64,000 nt of DNA from Actinocorallia populi (GTDB lineage: Bacteria > Actinomycetota > Actinomycetes > Streptosporangiales > Streptosporangiaceae). Below are positions 42,595-50,389 of the stretch, piece by piece. The position numbers were made by a program, and so were the translations under genes. The notes beneath the pieces were generated by a model. The model searched no databases. It saw only the letters and a program-made list of their open reading frames with translations, and had not been told where the DNA came from. Each line of letters starts with the position of its first letter. Within the stretch, counting starts at the first letter, position 1. The stretch covers positions 496,001 through 560,000 of the forward strand of contig NZ_PVZV01000001.1 in assembly GCF_002995495.1 (NCBI RefSeq), written 5' to 3'.

Positions 42595-42724
42595 CCGCCG
42601 CCCGCCGGTCTCCACCGCCGGTACCGTCGGCCTTCGCCCGCGCCGGCCGACCACCGCGCGGTCCGGTCTCCACCCGGCCCGACCGCCGCGCGTCCGGCCT
42701 CCGCCCGCACCGGACGGCCCGCGC

Positions 42725-43111
42725 TCACCCCAGCCCGGTGGCGAATCCCAGTGACAGCAGGGTGAGCACCACCCAGCCGAGCATCATGCCGAACCCGTAC
42801 GGGCGCCCGTTCCTGCCCACGCCCCAGACCAGGAACGAGCCGAAGCCGAAGGCGACCACGACGAGCACCACCGCCTGCACGCCCGTGCCCGCGCCGCTGT
42901 TGTGCATCGGCGCCCACATGACGATGAGGTTGATCAGCGCGTAGGCGAGGAACCCCGCGGCACCGCGCACGACCTCCCCGGTACCCGGGGGGTCGCCGAG
43001 GAAGTCGGGCCAGCTCAGCCCCAGCCCGTCCTGGGCCGATCGGGCCGAGGGGGCCTCCTGCATCTCGAACAGCTCGTCGGAGAGAGTCGGCCGTTCGTCC
43101 GGCTCGGTCAT
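42725..43111 (-). CDS. Membrane protein of unknown function
   Basis: 128 residues. Soluble N-terminus of about 45 residues (MTEPDERPTLSDELFEMQEA), then three TM helices: about 49-68 (GFLAYALINLIVMWAP), 76-97 and 104-125. ATG 43111 chosen; an ATG at 43129 would overlap the divergent gene further. Divergent from and nearly abutting the M15 peptidase gene, so the two starts share a very compact promoter region. No family recognised. Confidence 0.72.
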   Translation of the reverse strand: MTEPDERPTLSDELFEMQEAPSARSAQDGLGLSWPDFLGDPPGTGEVVRGAAGFLAYALINLIVMWAPMHNSGAGTGVQAVVLVVVAFGFGSFLVWGVGRNGRPYGFGMMLGWVVLTLLSLGFATGLG

Positions 43112-43127
43112 GGGCGATCCTGAGGTC

Positions 43128-43856
43128 ATGGACGGTTCACGGGCTTTTTCGATAGTCGCTCTGGGGGCCCTCCTCCTCGCGGGAACGGCCGCATGTGGCC
43201 AGGACGAGGAGGGCGGCGAGCCGACCGGGACCCAGACCCGATCGCCCCGGCAGGCACCCGCGGAGACGCCTTCTCCCACGGAGCCTGCGGAGTTCAGGTC
43301 CGAGATCAGCAAGGTCACCGCGGAGCAGTTGCGCCATTCCTGGCGCGAGGGCTGCCCGGTTCCGCTGTCCGGGCTGCGCATGATCACCATGACTTACTGG
43401 GGGTTCGATAACAAAGCACACGAGGGAGGCAAGCTGGTCATCAATGCCAAGGTAGCCCAAAAGATCGCCGGGGTCTTCGAAAAGCTCTACGAGGACCGCT
43501 ACCCCATCCACAAGATGGTCCCGGTCGACGAGTACAAGGGCAGCGACTTCGACTCGATCGAGGCCAACAACACCTCGGCGTTCAACTGCCGCCAGGCCAC
43601 CGGCTCGTCCAACTGGTCGCGCCACGCCTACGGCATGGCCGTGGACATCAACCCGTGCCAGAACCCGTACGTCTCCACCAGCGGGGAGATCGCCCACCCG
43701 AGCTGCAAGAAGTACTACCGCACCCGCGACCCCGAGGCCCCGGGCGTCATCACGGCCGGGGACGACGTCGTGAAGGCGTTCCAGAGCATCGGCTGGAAGT
43801 GGGGCGGCTACTGGGAGGGCACCAAGGACTACCAGCACTTCTCCGACAGCCGCTGA
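43128..43856 (+). CDS. M15-family D-Ala-D-Ala carboxypeptidase-like lipoprotein
   Basis: 242 residues. Signal peptide (about 1-24) ending LAGTAACGQ, a weak lipobox. A Thr/Pro spacer is followed by the peptidase domain: zinc ligands His and Asp in SSNWSRHAYGMAVDINPCQNPY and the third His in DYQHFSDS. Removes D-Ala or cleaves peptidoglycan stem peptides at the cell surface. ATG 43128 (MDGSRAFSI) preferred; ATG 43110 in frame would overlap the divergent gene's start. Confidence 0.88.
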   Translation: MDGSRAFSIVALGALLLAGTAACGQDEEGGEPTGTQTRSPRQAPAETPSPTEPAEFRSEISKVTAEQLRHSWREGCPVPLSGLRMITMTYWGFDNKAHEGGKLVINAKVAQKIAGVFEKLYEDRYPIHKMVPVDEYKGSDFDSIEANNTSAFNCRQATGSSNWSRHAYGMAVDINPCQNPYVSTSGEIAHPSCKKYYRTRDPEAPGVITAGDDVVKAFQSIGWKWGGYWEGTKDYQHFSDSR

Positions 43857-43878
43857 GGGCCGTCCCGCCCTGATGGTG

Positions 43879-43923
43879 CCGTACGGCCGCAGCGGGGGCG
43901 CGGACACCACTGCGGCCGTACGG
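43879..43923 (+). terminator. Terminator of the M15 peptidase gene
   Basis: 13-bp perfect stem CCGTACGGCCGCA (43879-43891) and TGCGGCCGTACGG (43911-43923) with a 19-nt loop, 22 bp past the stop. The following 150 bp hold no gene. Confidence 0.6.
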
Positions 43924-44070
43924 GGTTCTGGCGAGGCTCGGGGGCCGCCCTCGGGCGGTCGGGCGTGCCGTGAAGAAGCCTCCGTACTCCGAAGAATTAC
44001 CCTCCCGGACGCCGCCAGGTGGCCCGATTCCCAGAACTCGTCCTGGACCGGCCTCGTTTTCCGTATTTTC

Positions 44071-44113
44071 GTCAACCAGGGTTGACATGGCCGAGCCGTC
44101 AACCTAAGTTGAC
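44071..44113 (+). promoter_or_regulatory. Promoter embedded in twin 16-bp palindromes
   Basis: GTCAACCAGGGTTGAC (44071-44086) and GTCAACCTAAGTTGAC (44098-44113) lie 27 bp centre to centre. The -35 TTGACA (44082-44087) overlaps the first and the -10 TAAGTT (44105-44110) lies in the second, with a 17-bp spacer. Transcription would start at ATG 44117. Binding by the encoded HTH protein would shut off its own operon (inference). Confidence 0.75.
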
Positions 44114-44116
44114 ATC

Positions 44117-44362
44117 ATGACGGATGGAGAACAGCTCGCCCGCGAGGCGGGCAGCCGGGACCCGGCGGTGGGGCTGCGCGCGGTGCGGGCGCTCCGGGAA
44201 CTGGCCGACCGGCTGGAGGCCCTTCAGGTCGGCAACGCCCGATCGCTGGGCTGGTCCTGGCAGGAGGTCGCCGACGCGCTCGGCGTCAGCCGCCAGGCCG
44301 TGCACAAGAAGCACCGGAGCACCGAACCTTCCCTCTTCACCAGGCTCGGAAAGGACACCTGA
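44117..44362 (+). CDS. Small HTH protein, probable autoregulator
   Basis: 81 residues. A helical N-terminus (VGLRAVRALRELADRLEALQVGNAR) is followed by an HTH: GWSWQEVADALGVSRQAVHKKH. No ligand or phospho-acceptor domain. It precedes the Clp-N gene by 2 bp, so the two are one operon. Its size and HTH resemble sigma region 4-like regulators. The twin palindromes at its promoter are the likely operator. Confidence 0.88.
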   Translation: MTDGEQLAREAGSRDPAVGLRAVRALRELADRLEALQVGNARSLGWSWQEVADALGVSRQAVHKKHRSTEPSLFTRLGKDT

Positions 44363-44364
44363 AG

Positions 44365-44898
44365 ATGTTCGAACGTTTCACCGGGAGCGCCAGGGCCGCG
44401 GTCGTCCAGGCCCAGCAGGAGGCCAGGGCACTGGGCCACGACCGGATCGAGGCCGGCCACCTCCTGCTCGCCCTGACCTCGGTGGAGGGCGGCGCCGCGC
44501 GGACGCTGGACGCCTGCCTCCCCGGCCTCGACGGGCTGCGCGCCCGCGTCCGCACCGAGATCGACGGGCTCGACCCCGACGTGCTGGCCTCGATCGGCGT
44601 CGACCTGTCGGCCGTCCGCCGTGCCGCCGAGTCCGCCTTCGGGGAGGGCGCGCTCGACCGCGGGCGCAAGGGGAGGCGGGGGCACCTGCGCTTCACCCGC
44701 GAGGCCAAGAAAGTGCTGGAGCTCGCCCTGCGGGTGGCGATCCACAACGGGCACCGGTTCATCAGCGACGGGCACATCCTGATCGCCCTGCTCATGCTGC
44801 CCGAAAGCGCCCCCGTCCGGGCACTCCTGCACGCCGGGGCCGACCTGGCCGCCGTGAAAAGCACCGCACTTCAGGAAATAGCTTCTGAAGCTGCTTGA
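44365..44898 (+). CDS. Stand-alone Clp N-terminal (Clp R) domain protein
   Basis: 177 residues holding two Clp-N repeats: FERFTGSARAAVVQAQQEARALGHDRIEAGHLLLAL (about 2-75) and LRFTREAKKVLELALRVAIHNGHRFISDGHILIALL (about 108-170). There is no AAA+ module, so it cannot unfold proteins itself. It may act as an adaptor or decoy for ClpC/ClpP, or as a substrate or stress sensor for the HTH partner. ATG 44365 follows the HTH stop by 2 bp with a GGACACC-type weak site, so translation is probably coupled. Confidence 0.9.
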   Translation: MFERFTGSARAAVVQAQQEARALGHDRIEAGHLLLALTSVEGGAARTLDACLPGLDGLRARVRTEIDGLDPDVLASIGVDLSAVRRAAESAFGEGALDRGRKGRRGHLRFTREAKKVLELALRVAIHNGHRFISDGHILIALLMLPESAPVRALLHAGADLAAVKSTALQEIASEAA

Positions 44899-44948
44899 AA
44901 ATTATACGAATAGTTACAATTGCCGACTTCTTGGATACGCTCCGAGAT

Positions 44949-45128
44949 ATGGCAGAGAACGAACAGGATCCCGCCGGGAACACTCAGCAGTTCCGCTCGT
45001 TCGCCCAGCGGGAGGGCGGCGAGCCCGACCCGGACTCCCGGACCGACATGCCCGCCGGCCTCTTCCTGGCCGTGATCTCCCTGGCCGCGCTCATCGCGGT
45101 CGTGGGAGCGATCATGCTGATCGTCTGA
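44949..45128 (+). CDS. Small single-pass membrane protein, 59 residues
   Basis: Charged N-terminus (MAENEQDPAGNTQQF, ending DSRTDMPAG) followed by one C-terminal TM helix (LFLAVISLAALIAVVGAIMLIV). TACGCT lies 7 nt before ATG 44949, so it is probably leaderless. No family recognised. It sits just before the tRNA-Ser(UGA) on the opposite strand; its stop is 1 bp from the tRNA 3' end. Confidence 0.72.
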   Translation: MAENEQDPAGNTQQFRSFAQREGGEPDPDSRTDMPAGLFLAVISLAALIAVVGAIMLIV

Positions 45129-45129
45129 G

Positions 45130-45216
45130 CGGAGGGTGTGGGATTCGAACCCACGGGACCCGTGAAGGCCCGGGCGCTTTCAAGGCGCCTGCACTCGTCC
45201 ACTATGCGAACCCTCC
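45130..45216 (-). tRNA. tRNA-Ser(UGA)
   Basis: 87 nt read on the minus strand. Acceptor GGAGGGT with ACCCTCC, discriminator G, anticodon stem-loop GGCGC-CTTGAAA-GCGCC (anticodon TGA at 45182-45180), long variable arm, T-arm GTGGG-TTCGAAT-CCCAC. CCA not encoded. It reads UCA and wobble codons. Confidence 0.96.
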
Positions 45217-45267
45217 AGTGCGCACACCACGATAGCGGGCGCGGCCCGCTACCGCGCCCGCTATCGG

Positions 45268-45273
45268 TAGCGT
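45268..45273 (+). promoter_or_regulatory. -10 hexamer TAGCGT before a leaderless start
   Basis: TAGCGT lies 6 nt before ATG 45280 with no Shine-Dalgarno sequence. It is expected to drive the quinone oxidoreductase-bpa operon. Confidence 0.45.
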
Positions 45274-45279
45274 GAGGCC

Positions 45280-46245
45280 ATGCATGCGATCTCCATCCTC
45301 GAACCCGGCGGCCCGGAGGTGCTCTCCTGGCTGAAGGTGCCCGATCCGGTGCCCGGACCTGGCGAGGTGCTCGTCGACGTGGCCGCCGGCGCGGTCAACC
45401 GGGCCGACGTCCTCCAGCGGCTCGGCTTCTACCCGCCGCCCGAGGACGCCCCGGCGTACCCGGGCCTGGAGGCCTCGGGCACAATCAGCGCGGTGGGCGA
45501 GGGCGTGCGCGGTTGGACGGTCGGCGACGAGGTGTGCGCCCTGCTCAGCGGCGGAGGCTACGCCGAGCGGGTCGCGGTGGCGCAGGAACTGCTGCTGCCC
45601 GTGCCCGCGGGCGTGTCCTTGGTCGAGGCCGCGGCCCTGCCCGAGGTGGTCTGCACCGTCTGGTCGAACGTCTTCATGCTCGCCGACCTGCGCCCCGGGG
45701 AGCGTTTCCTGGTGCACGGCGGCGGCAGCGGCATCGGCACCATGGCCATCCAGATCGCCAAGCAGCGCGGCGCCGAGGTGACCTGCACCGTCGGCACCGA
45801 CGAGAAGGCGCGGCGGTGCGTCGAGCTGGGCGCCGACCACACGGTCAACTACCGCACCGAGGACTTCGTCCAGGCCGGGGAGTTCGACGTCATCCTCGAC
45901 AACATGGGCGCCAGGTACCTGGACCGCAACATCTCCGCGCTGGCCCCCGGCGGCCGGCTGGTGGTGATCGGGATGCAGGGCGGCACCAAGGCGGAGCTGG
46001 ACCTCGGCAGACTGCTGGGCAAACGCGCCTCGGTTCACGCAACCTCGCTGCGGGCCCGCCCGTTGGAGGAGAGGGCGGCGATCGTCGCCTCCGTACGGGA
46101 GAACGTGTGGCCGCTGCTGGAGGCCGGGACGGTCCGGCCGGTGATCGACCGGGTGCTTCCCATGCCGCAGGCGGGGGAGGCTCACCGGATCATGGAGAGC
46201 AGCGGGCATTTCGGCAAGATCTTGTTGAAGACTGGGGAGTCATGA
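45280..46245 (+). CDS. NAD(P)H quinone oxidoreductase, zinc-independent MDR family
   Basis: 321 residues. GroES-like N-terminus (GEVLVDVAAGAVNRADVLQRLGFYPPP) without the zinc cysteines, Rossmann motif LVHGGGSGIGTMAIQIAK (about 145-162), and a C-terminal MQGGTKAELDLGRLL. This is the PIG3/QOR pattern of single-electron quinone reduction. Its stop overlaps the start of bpa by 4 bp (ATGA), so the two form an operon. Confidence 0.94.
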   Translation: MHAISILEPGGPEVLSWLKVPDPVPGPGEVLVDVAAGAVNRADVLQRLGFYPPPEDAPAYPGLEASGTISAVGEGVRGWTVGDEVCALLSGGGYAERVAVAQELLLPVPAGVSLVEAAALPEVVCTVWSNVFMLADLRPGERFLVHGGGSGIGTMAIQIAKQRGAEVTCTVGTDEKARRCVELGADHTVNYRTEDFVQAGEFDVILDNMGARYLDRNISALAPGGRLVVIGMQGGTKAELDLGRLLGKRASVHATSLRARPLEERAAIVASVRENVWPLLEAGTVRPVIDRVLPMPQAGEAHRIMESSGHFGKILLKTGES

Positions 46246-46760
46246 GCGAACAGCAGGAACCGCAGATGTTCATCGTCGGACCCGGGGACCCGTCCTCCGG
46301 CAAGGCCGACAAGGACGAGGACGGCCCGCGCTCCCTCACCGACATGGTCGAGCAGCCGGCCAAGGTGATGCGGATCGGCGGCATGATCCGGCAGCTGCTC
46401 GAGGAGGTGAAGGCGGCGCCGCTGGACGAGGCGAGCCGGACCCGGCTGCGCGAGATCCACACCTCCTCGATCAAGGAGTTGGAGGACGGGCTCGCCCCCG
46501 AGCTGGTGGAGGAGCTGGAGCGGCTGTCGCTGCCGTTCGCCTCCGAGGTGCCCAGCGAGTCCGAGCTGCGGATCGCCCAGGCCCAGCTCGTCGGCTGGCT
46601 GGAGGGCCTGTTCCACGGCATCCAGACCACCCTCGTCGCCCAGCAGATGGCGGCCCGCGCCCAGCTGGAGCAGATGCGCAGGGCGCTGCCCGCCGGCCTC
46701 ATCCCCGGCGGAGCCCAGCAGCAGGAGGAGGAGCACCGCGCCAACGGCCCCTACCTGTAG
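46242..46760 (+). CDS. bpa: Bacterial proteasome activator
   Basis: ATP-independent ring activator of the 20S proteasome in actinobacteria (DUF2587). 172 residues with the four-helix core: SLTDMVEQPAKVMRIGGMIRQLLEEVK, ELEDGLAPELVEELERLSLPF, and AQLVGWLEGLFHGIQTTLVAQQMAARAQLEQM. The last residues are NGPYL; the mycobacterial protein ends GQYL, and this tail opens the proteasome gate. The penultimate Tyr is kept. Coupled to the quinone oxidoreductase gene. A strong terminator follows. Confidence 0.95.
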   Translation: MSEQQEPQMFIVGPGDPSSGKADKDEDGPRSLTDMVEQPAKVMRIGGMIRQLLEEVKAAPLDEASRTRLREIHTSSIKELEDGLAPELVEELERLSLPFASEVPSESELRIAQAQLVGWLEGLFHGIQTTLVAQQMAARAQLEQMRRALPAGLIPGGAQQQEEEHRANGPYL

Positions 46761-46771
46761 GGGCCTCCGCC

Positions 46772-46818
46772 GACGGCGTCGGCCGGAAGCCCGCCGCGGG
46801 CTTCCGGCCGACGCCGTC
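46772..46818. terminator. Bidirectional terminator after bpa
   Basis: 22-bp perfect stem with left arm 46772-46793 (begins GACGGCGTCGGCC) and right arm 46797-46818 (ends GGCCGACGCCGTC), 3-nt loop. It lies between convergent genes. Confidence 0.88.
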
Positions 46819-46832
46819 CAGGCCGTTCCCGG

Positions 46833-47669
46833 CTACTTCAGGAGGCGCTTGCGCAGCGCCTTCTTCTCCGCCGGCTTGATGCCGAGTCCCTTGCTGAGGT
46901 ACTTGTCGAAGCCGCCGTACCGCTTCTTGACCTCAGCGAACCAGGCGTCGAGGAACGACCGCTGGACGTACAGCGCGGGTTTGATCAGCTTCGGGTCGAC
47001 GTCCTCCTTCTGGAGGTACTCGATGAGCTCCTTGTTGTAGGCCTCGAGTTCCTGGTTGGAGCGCAGGTAGTCGCGGTAGACGGTCGACCGGTCGACGCCG
47101 ACGGCCAGCAGCAGGATCGCCGACATGACGCCCGTGCGGTCCTTGCCGGAGGTGCAGTGGAAGAGCACCGGCTTGTCGGCCCTGGCCACGGCGCGGAACG
47201 TCCGGGCGAACTCCTTGCGGGCCTTGGGGTCGGTGGCCAGCCGCCGGTAGGCCTTGTGCATGGCGGTGATCGCGGGATTGAGCGACGGCGTGGCCAGGAT
47301 CCCGGCCAGCTCGCCGAACTCGACGGGCGACTTCTGGCGCTTCACCCCGCTGGGGAGCCGGTAGTTCCCCTCGTTCCCGATCTCGCTGCGGGTACGGAAG
47401 TCGACGACGCGGGTGATGCCCTTCTTCTTGAGCACGGACATGCCCTCGGAGGTCGCCTTGACCAGGCTCCCCGAACGGTAGACCCGGCCGTAGCGCACCG
47501 TCCTGCCGTCCAGGCCGCGGTAGCCGCCGAGATCGCGGACGTTGTGGGCGCCTTGGACATGGACCACGCGGGGAGGCTCCGCGGGCTGGGCGGAAGCCGG
47601 GATCGCGGGCAGGCCCGCGATCAGCAGGGAGGACGCCACGAGGGGCAGCGCCAGGACACCAGATCTCAT
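46833..47669 (-). CDS. Secreted Tyr/Ser phosphatase (PtpB/DSP type)
   Basis: 278 residues. Signal peptide at about 1-27 (ending PASA), then NVRDLGGYRGLDGRTVRYGRVYRSGSL (family N-motif) and the P-loop HCTSGKDRTG (C-x5-R, Cys about 172). Removes phosphate from tyrosine, serine or phosphoinositides; secreted versions with this layout are related to mycobacterial PtpB. Lys-rich C-terminus. ATG 47669 precedes the signal peptide directly. It is convergent with bpa. Confidence 0.92.
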   Translation of the reverse strand: MRSGVLALPLVASSLLIAGLPAIPASAQPAEPPRVVHVQGAHNVRDLGGYRGLDGRTVRYGRVYRSGSLVKATSEGMSVLKKKGITRVVDFRTRSEIGNEGNYRLPSGVKRQKSPVEFGELAGILATPSLNPAITAMHKAYRRLATDPKARKEFARTFRAVARADKPVLFHCTSGKDRTGVMSAILLLAVGVDRSTVYRDYLRSNQELEAYNKELIEYLQKEDVDPKLIKPALYVQRSFLDAWFAEVKKRYGGFDKYLSKGLGIKPAEKKALRKRLLK

Positions 47670-47745
47670 GAAAAGGTACTCTCACAGCACAGGAGGCACT
47701 TTGGTCTCACAAATATGGCCGAATCCGGGCAGACTTAGGGTCGCT

Positions 47746-48549
47746 ATGCCGAAACTCATCGCGACCGATCTCGACGGCACGCTGGTCCGCTCGGACGGCA
47801 CGGTGTCCGAACGCACCGTCGCCGCCGTCGCCCGCGCCGAGGAGGCCGGGATCCCCGTGGTCATGGTCACCGGCCGCCCGCCCCGCTGGATGCACGGCAT
47901 CGCCCGGCAGCTCGGCCACCGCGGCCAGGCGATCTGCGCCAACGGAGCGGTGCTCTACGACCTGCACACCGAGACGATCGTCAGCCGCCGGACGATCGAG
48001 TCCGGGCTCCTCGCCGAGATCGTGGGCCGGCTGCGCGCCGTCCTGCCGGAGCTGGGGTTCGCCGTCGAGTACGGCGAGGGGTTCCTCTTCGAGTCCGACT
48101 ACAACCTCGGCCGGTGGGACGCCCGGAGCTGGGGCGGCGAGGCCGTCGACGACGACGCCGCGCTGACCGCCCGCCCCGCCACCAAGCTGCTGGCCCTCCA
48201 TCCGCCCACCGACATGGAGGAACTGCTGCTGCGGGCCCACGAGGCGATCGGCGAACTCGTCACGATCACCCATTCCTCGGGACGCGCCCTCCTGGAGATC
48301 AGCGCCCTGGGGGTCACCAAGGCCAGCGCCCTGTCGGACTACTGCGCGGAGCGTTCGCTGACCCCCGCCGACGTCATCGCCTTCGGCGACATGCCCAACG
48401 ACCTGCCCATGCTGACCTGGGCCGGCCACGCCTACGCCATGGGCAACGCCCACCGGGACGTCCTGGCCGCCGTACCGCTGCACACCGCCTCCAACGACCA
48501 GGACGGCGTCGCCCAGGTCCTGGAGTCCCTCCTCGACGCCTCCGCCTGA
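47746..48549 (+). CDS. HAD-superfamily hydrolase, Cof type
   Basis: 267 residues. Motif I TDLDGTL (nucleophile Asp about 7), motif II VTGRPP, motif III Lys in GVTKASAL, motif IV FGDMPNDLPM. The C2-type cap lies between (about 85-190). Dephosphorylates sugar or cofactor phosphates. TAGGGT (47736-47741) lies 4 nt before ATG 47746, so the mRNA may be leaderless. Divergent from the secreted phosphatase. Confidence 0.94.
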   Translation: MPKLIATDLDGTLVRSDGTVSERTVAAVARAEEAGIPVVMVTGRPPRWMHGIARQLGHRGQAICANGAVLYDLHTETIVSRRTIESGLLAEIVGRLRAVLPELGFAVEYGEGFLFESDYNLGRWDARSWGGEAVDDDAALTARPATKLLALHPPTDMEELLLRAHEAIGELVTITHSSGRALLEISALGVTKASALSDYCAERSLTPADVIAFGDMPNDLPMLTWAGHAYAMGNAHRDVLAAVPLHTASNDQDGVAQVLESLLDASA

Positions 48550-48599
48550 CCCCGGCCCCCCGCCGACCCGGCCGCCCTCGACCGGCGGCCGGCGGCGGA

Positions 48600-48935
48600 T
48601 CAGGCGGGACGCGCGCGTGAGCCGTACGCCGGACCGAACACCACCAGCAGCGCCAGGTCCTCGCTCACCTCGTCGAACCGGTGCTCCTCGCCCGCCGGCA
48701 CGAAGATGACCGAGCCGGGGCCCACCTCGGCCGTGCCGCCCGGCGTCACGATCCTGGCCCGTCCCGCGGTGACCACGTAGACCTCGTCTTCGGTGTGCGG
48801 ACTCTGTCCGTCGCGGCCCCCGGCCGGTATGCAGTACGTTCCCACCGACAGATCCGGCGTCCTCAGGTGCTCCGCCCAGTCGCCGGCCGCTCCGGCGGGC
48901 TCCGTCCACACTCCCGCGCCTTCGATGATCCGCAT
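48600..48935 (-). CDS. Cupin-domain protein
   Basis: 111 residues, a single cupin barrel. Motif 1 is SPHTEDEVYVVTAGRARI (His and Glu metal ligands) and motif 2 PGSVIFVPAGEEHRF (His). Intact metal site, so it may be a small dioxygenase or isomerase, or a sugar- or ligand-sensing protein. Convergent with the HAD gene after 50 bp. No operon partner. Confidence 0.9.
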   Translation of the reverse strand: MRIIEGAGVWTEPAGAAGDWAEHLRTPDLSVGTYCIPAGGRDGQSPHTEDEVYVVTAGRARIVTPGGTAEVGPGSVIFVPAGEEHRFDEVSEDLALLVVFGPAYGSRARPA

Positions 48936-49146
48936 CGCGAAACCCTAACCGAGGGGCGCTTTCGCGGGAACGCCCGCCGCGGGCCGAGGCGCGCGTGCTG
49001 CCCGCCTCGACGGGCCAGGGCGGAGACGAACGACCAGAGCCCCGAACGGGCCGTCCTGGACCAGCGGCTCGCACCGGCTTTCCTCCGCGGCGCCCTCTGT
49101 CCCGAGGGCACCGGTCGGTCCGCGGCGCTCTCTTGGATCGTTCTGC
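48936..49146. other. Gene-free stretch between cupin and MFS genes
   Basis: It must hold the cupin promoter near 48940-49000. No coding frame with the composition of real genes. The only structure is the hairpin that begins at 49147. Confidence 0.35.
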
Positions 49147-49185
49147 GAAGCCGCTGGTCCGCCCCATGGGCGGACCAGCGGCTTC
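49147..49185 (-). terminator. Terminator of the MFS gene
   Basis: 18-bp perfect stem GAAGCCGCTGGTCCGCCC (49147-49164) and GGGCGGACCAGCGGCTTC (49168-49185) with a 3-nt loop, 4 bp past the MFS stop. Confidence 0.85.
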
Positions 49186-49189
49186 TCGT

Positions 49190-50389
49190 CTAGCGGCCGT
49201 CGCCGGTCGGCGCCTCCCGGTACCTCGGTTTTCCCGGTGAGCGCTGCTCAAGGCCCTGGCGGAAGGCCAGAGCGAGGAGGAGCGCGACCGCGACCAGGCC
49301 GCCGCCGGTCCAGACGGGGCCCAGTTCGGCCGCGCCGGTGTTCAGCGCGGCGGCGGCGAGAACGGGACCGGCGGCGGCACCGACGTTGAGCGCCGCGGTG
49401 GCGTAGGAGCCCGCCATGGTCGGTGCTCCGGCGGCCTCGTACAGCACCCGGGTGATCAGCGTGCTTCCGAGGGCGAAGGAGAGGGCTCCCTGGGTGAAGG
49501 CGAGGACCGCCAGGGCGACCGGGCTGGACGCGGTGAGTCCCAGGACCGCCCAGCCGCCGAGCAGCAGCGGCCCGCCGACCGCCACGACGGCGCCTGGCCG
49601 CCGGTCGGAGAACCGCCCGGCGACGTTCACGCCGACGAAGGACCCCAGGCCGAACAGCACCAGCACGACGGGGACCCACAGCGGCCCCAGCCCGGCGACA
49701 TCGGTGACGACCGGGGCGAGGAACGTGAAGACGCCGAACGTGGCGGCGTTGACCAGCGCGCCCAGGAGGAGCGCCAGGACCAGACGCGGACGCCGCAGTT
49801 GGGCGAGTTCCCCGCGCAGGTCCACCGGCTCCCCCGGACACCCCCCGCCGGCGGGGACACCGCGCACGACGCCGAGCGCCGAGGGCACGCACAACATCGC
49901 CACCACCCAGAAGGTGGCGCGCCAGCCGAGCAGCTCCCCCAGCAGGGCGCCTCCGGGGACCCCCACGATGGTGGCGGCCGTGGTCCCCGCCAGCAGGACG
50001 GCCAGAGCCCGCCCCTTCCGGTCGGCCGGGACCAGCTCGGCGGCCGTGGCGAGCGCGACCGCCAGGAACCCGGCGTTGGCGACCGCCGCGACGACCCGGG
50101 TGGCGAGCAGAACCGTGAAACCGCCGGTGACCGCGCCGAGAACGTGCGCGGCCAGGAACAGACCGAGGAGCACCAGCAGGCCGGACCGCCGCGGCCACCG
50201 CCGCGCGAGCCCCGCCATGAGCGGGGCGCCCACGACCATTCCGACGGCGAACGCCGAGGTGAGCAGCCCCGCCGACGCGACCGGGACACCGAGGTCCGCG
50301 GCGATGTCCGGCAGCAGCCCGGCGAGCATGAACTCCGACGTGCCCATGGCGAAGACCGCCACGGCGAGCAGATAGAGAGGCAGAGGCAT
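49190..50389 (-). CDS. MFS efflux transporter (Cmx/AraJ-like)
   Basis: 399 residues, 12 predicted TM helices. The N-terminus MPLPLYLLAVAVFAMGTSEFMLAGLLPDIA in outline (AxGTSEFM) and the motif A-like GLARRWPRRSG are typical of the drug:H+ antiporter-1 group that includes chloramphenicol pumps and AraJ. The substrate cannot be told. The gene is monocistronic, with a terminator directly behind it and a gene-free upstream region. Confidence 0.93.
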   Translation of the reverse strand: MPLPLYLLAVAVFAMGTSEFMLAGLLPDIAADLGVPVASAGLLTSAFAVGMVVGAPLMAGLARRWPRRSGLLVLLGLFLAAHVLGAVTGGFTVLLATRVVAAVANAGFLAVALATAAELVPADRKGRALAVLLAGTTAATIVGVPGGALLGELLGWRATFWVVAMLCVPSALGVVRGVPAGGGCPGEPVDLRGELAQLRRPRLVLALLLGALVNAATFGVFTFLAPVVTDVAGLGPLWVPVVLVLFGLGSFVGVNVAGRFSDRRPGAVVAVGGPLLLGGWAVLGLTASSPVALAVLAFTQGALSFALGSTLITRVLYEAAGAPTMAGSYATAALNVGAAAGPVLAAAALNTGAAELGPVWTGGGLVAVALLLALAFRQGLEQRSPGKPRYREAPTGDGR

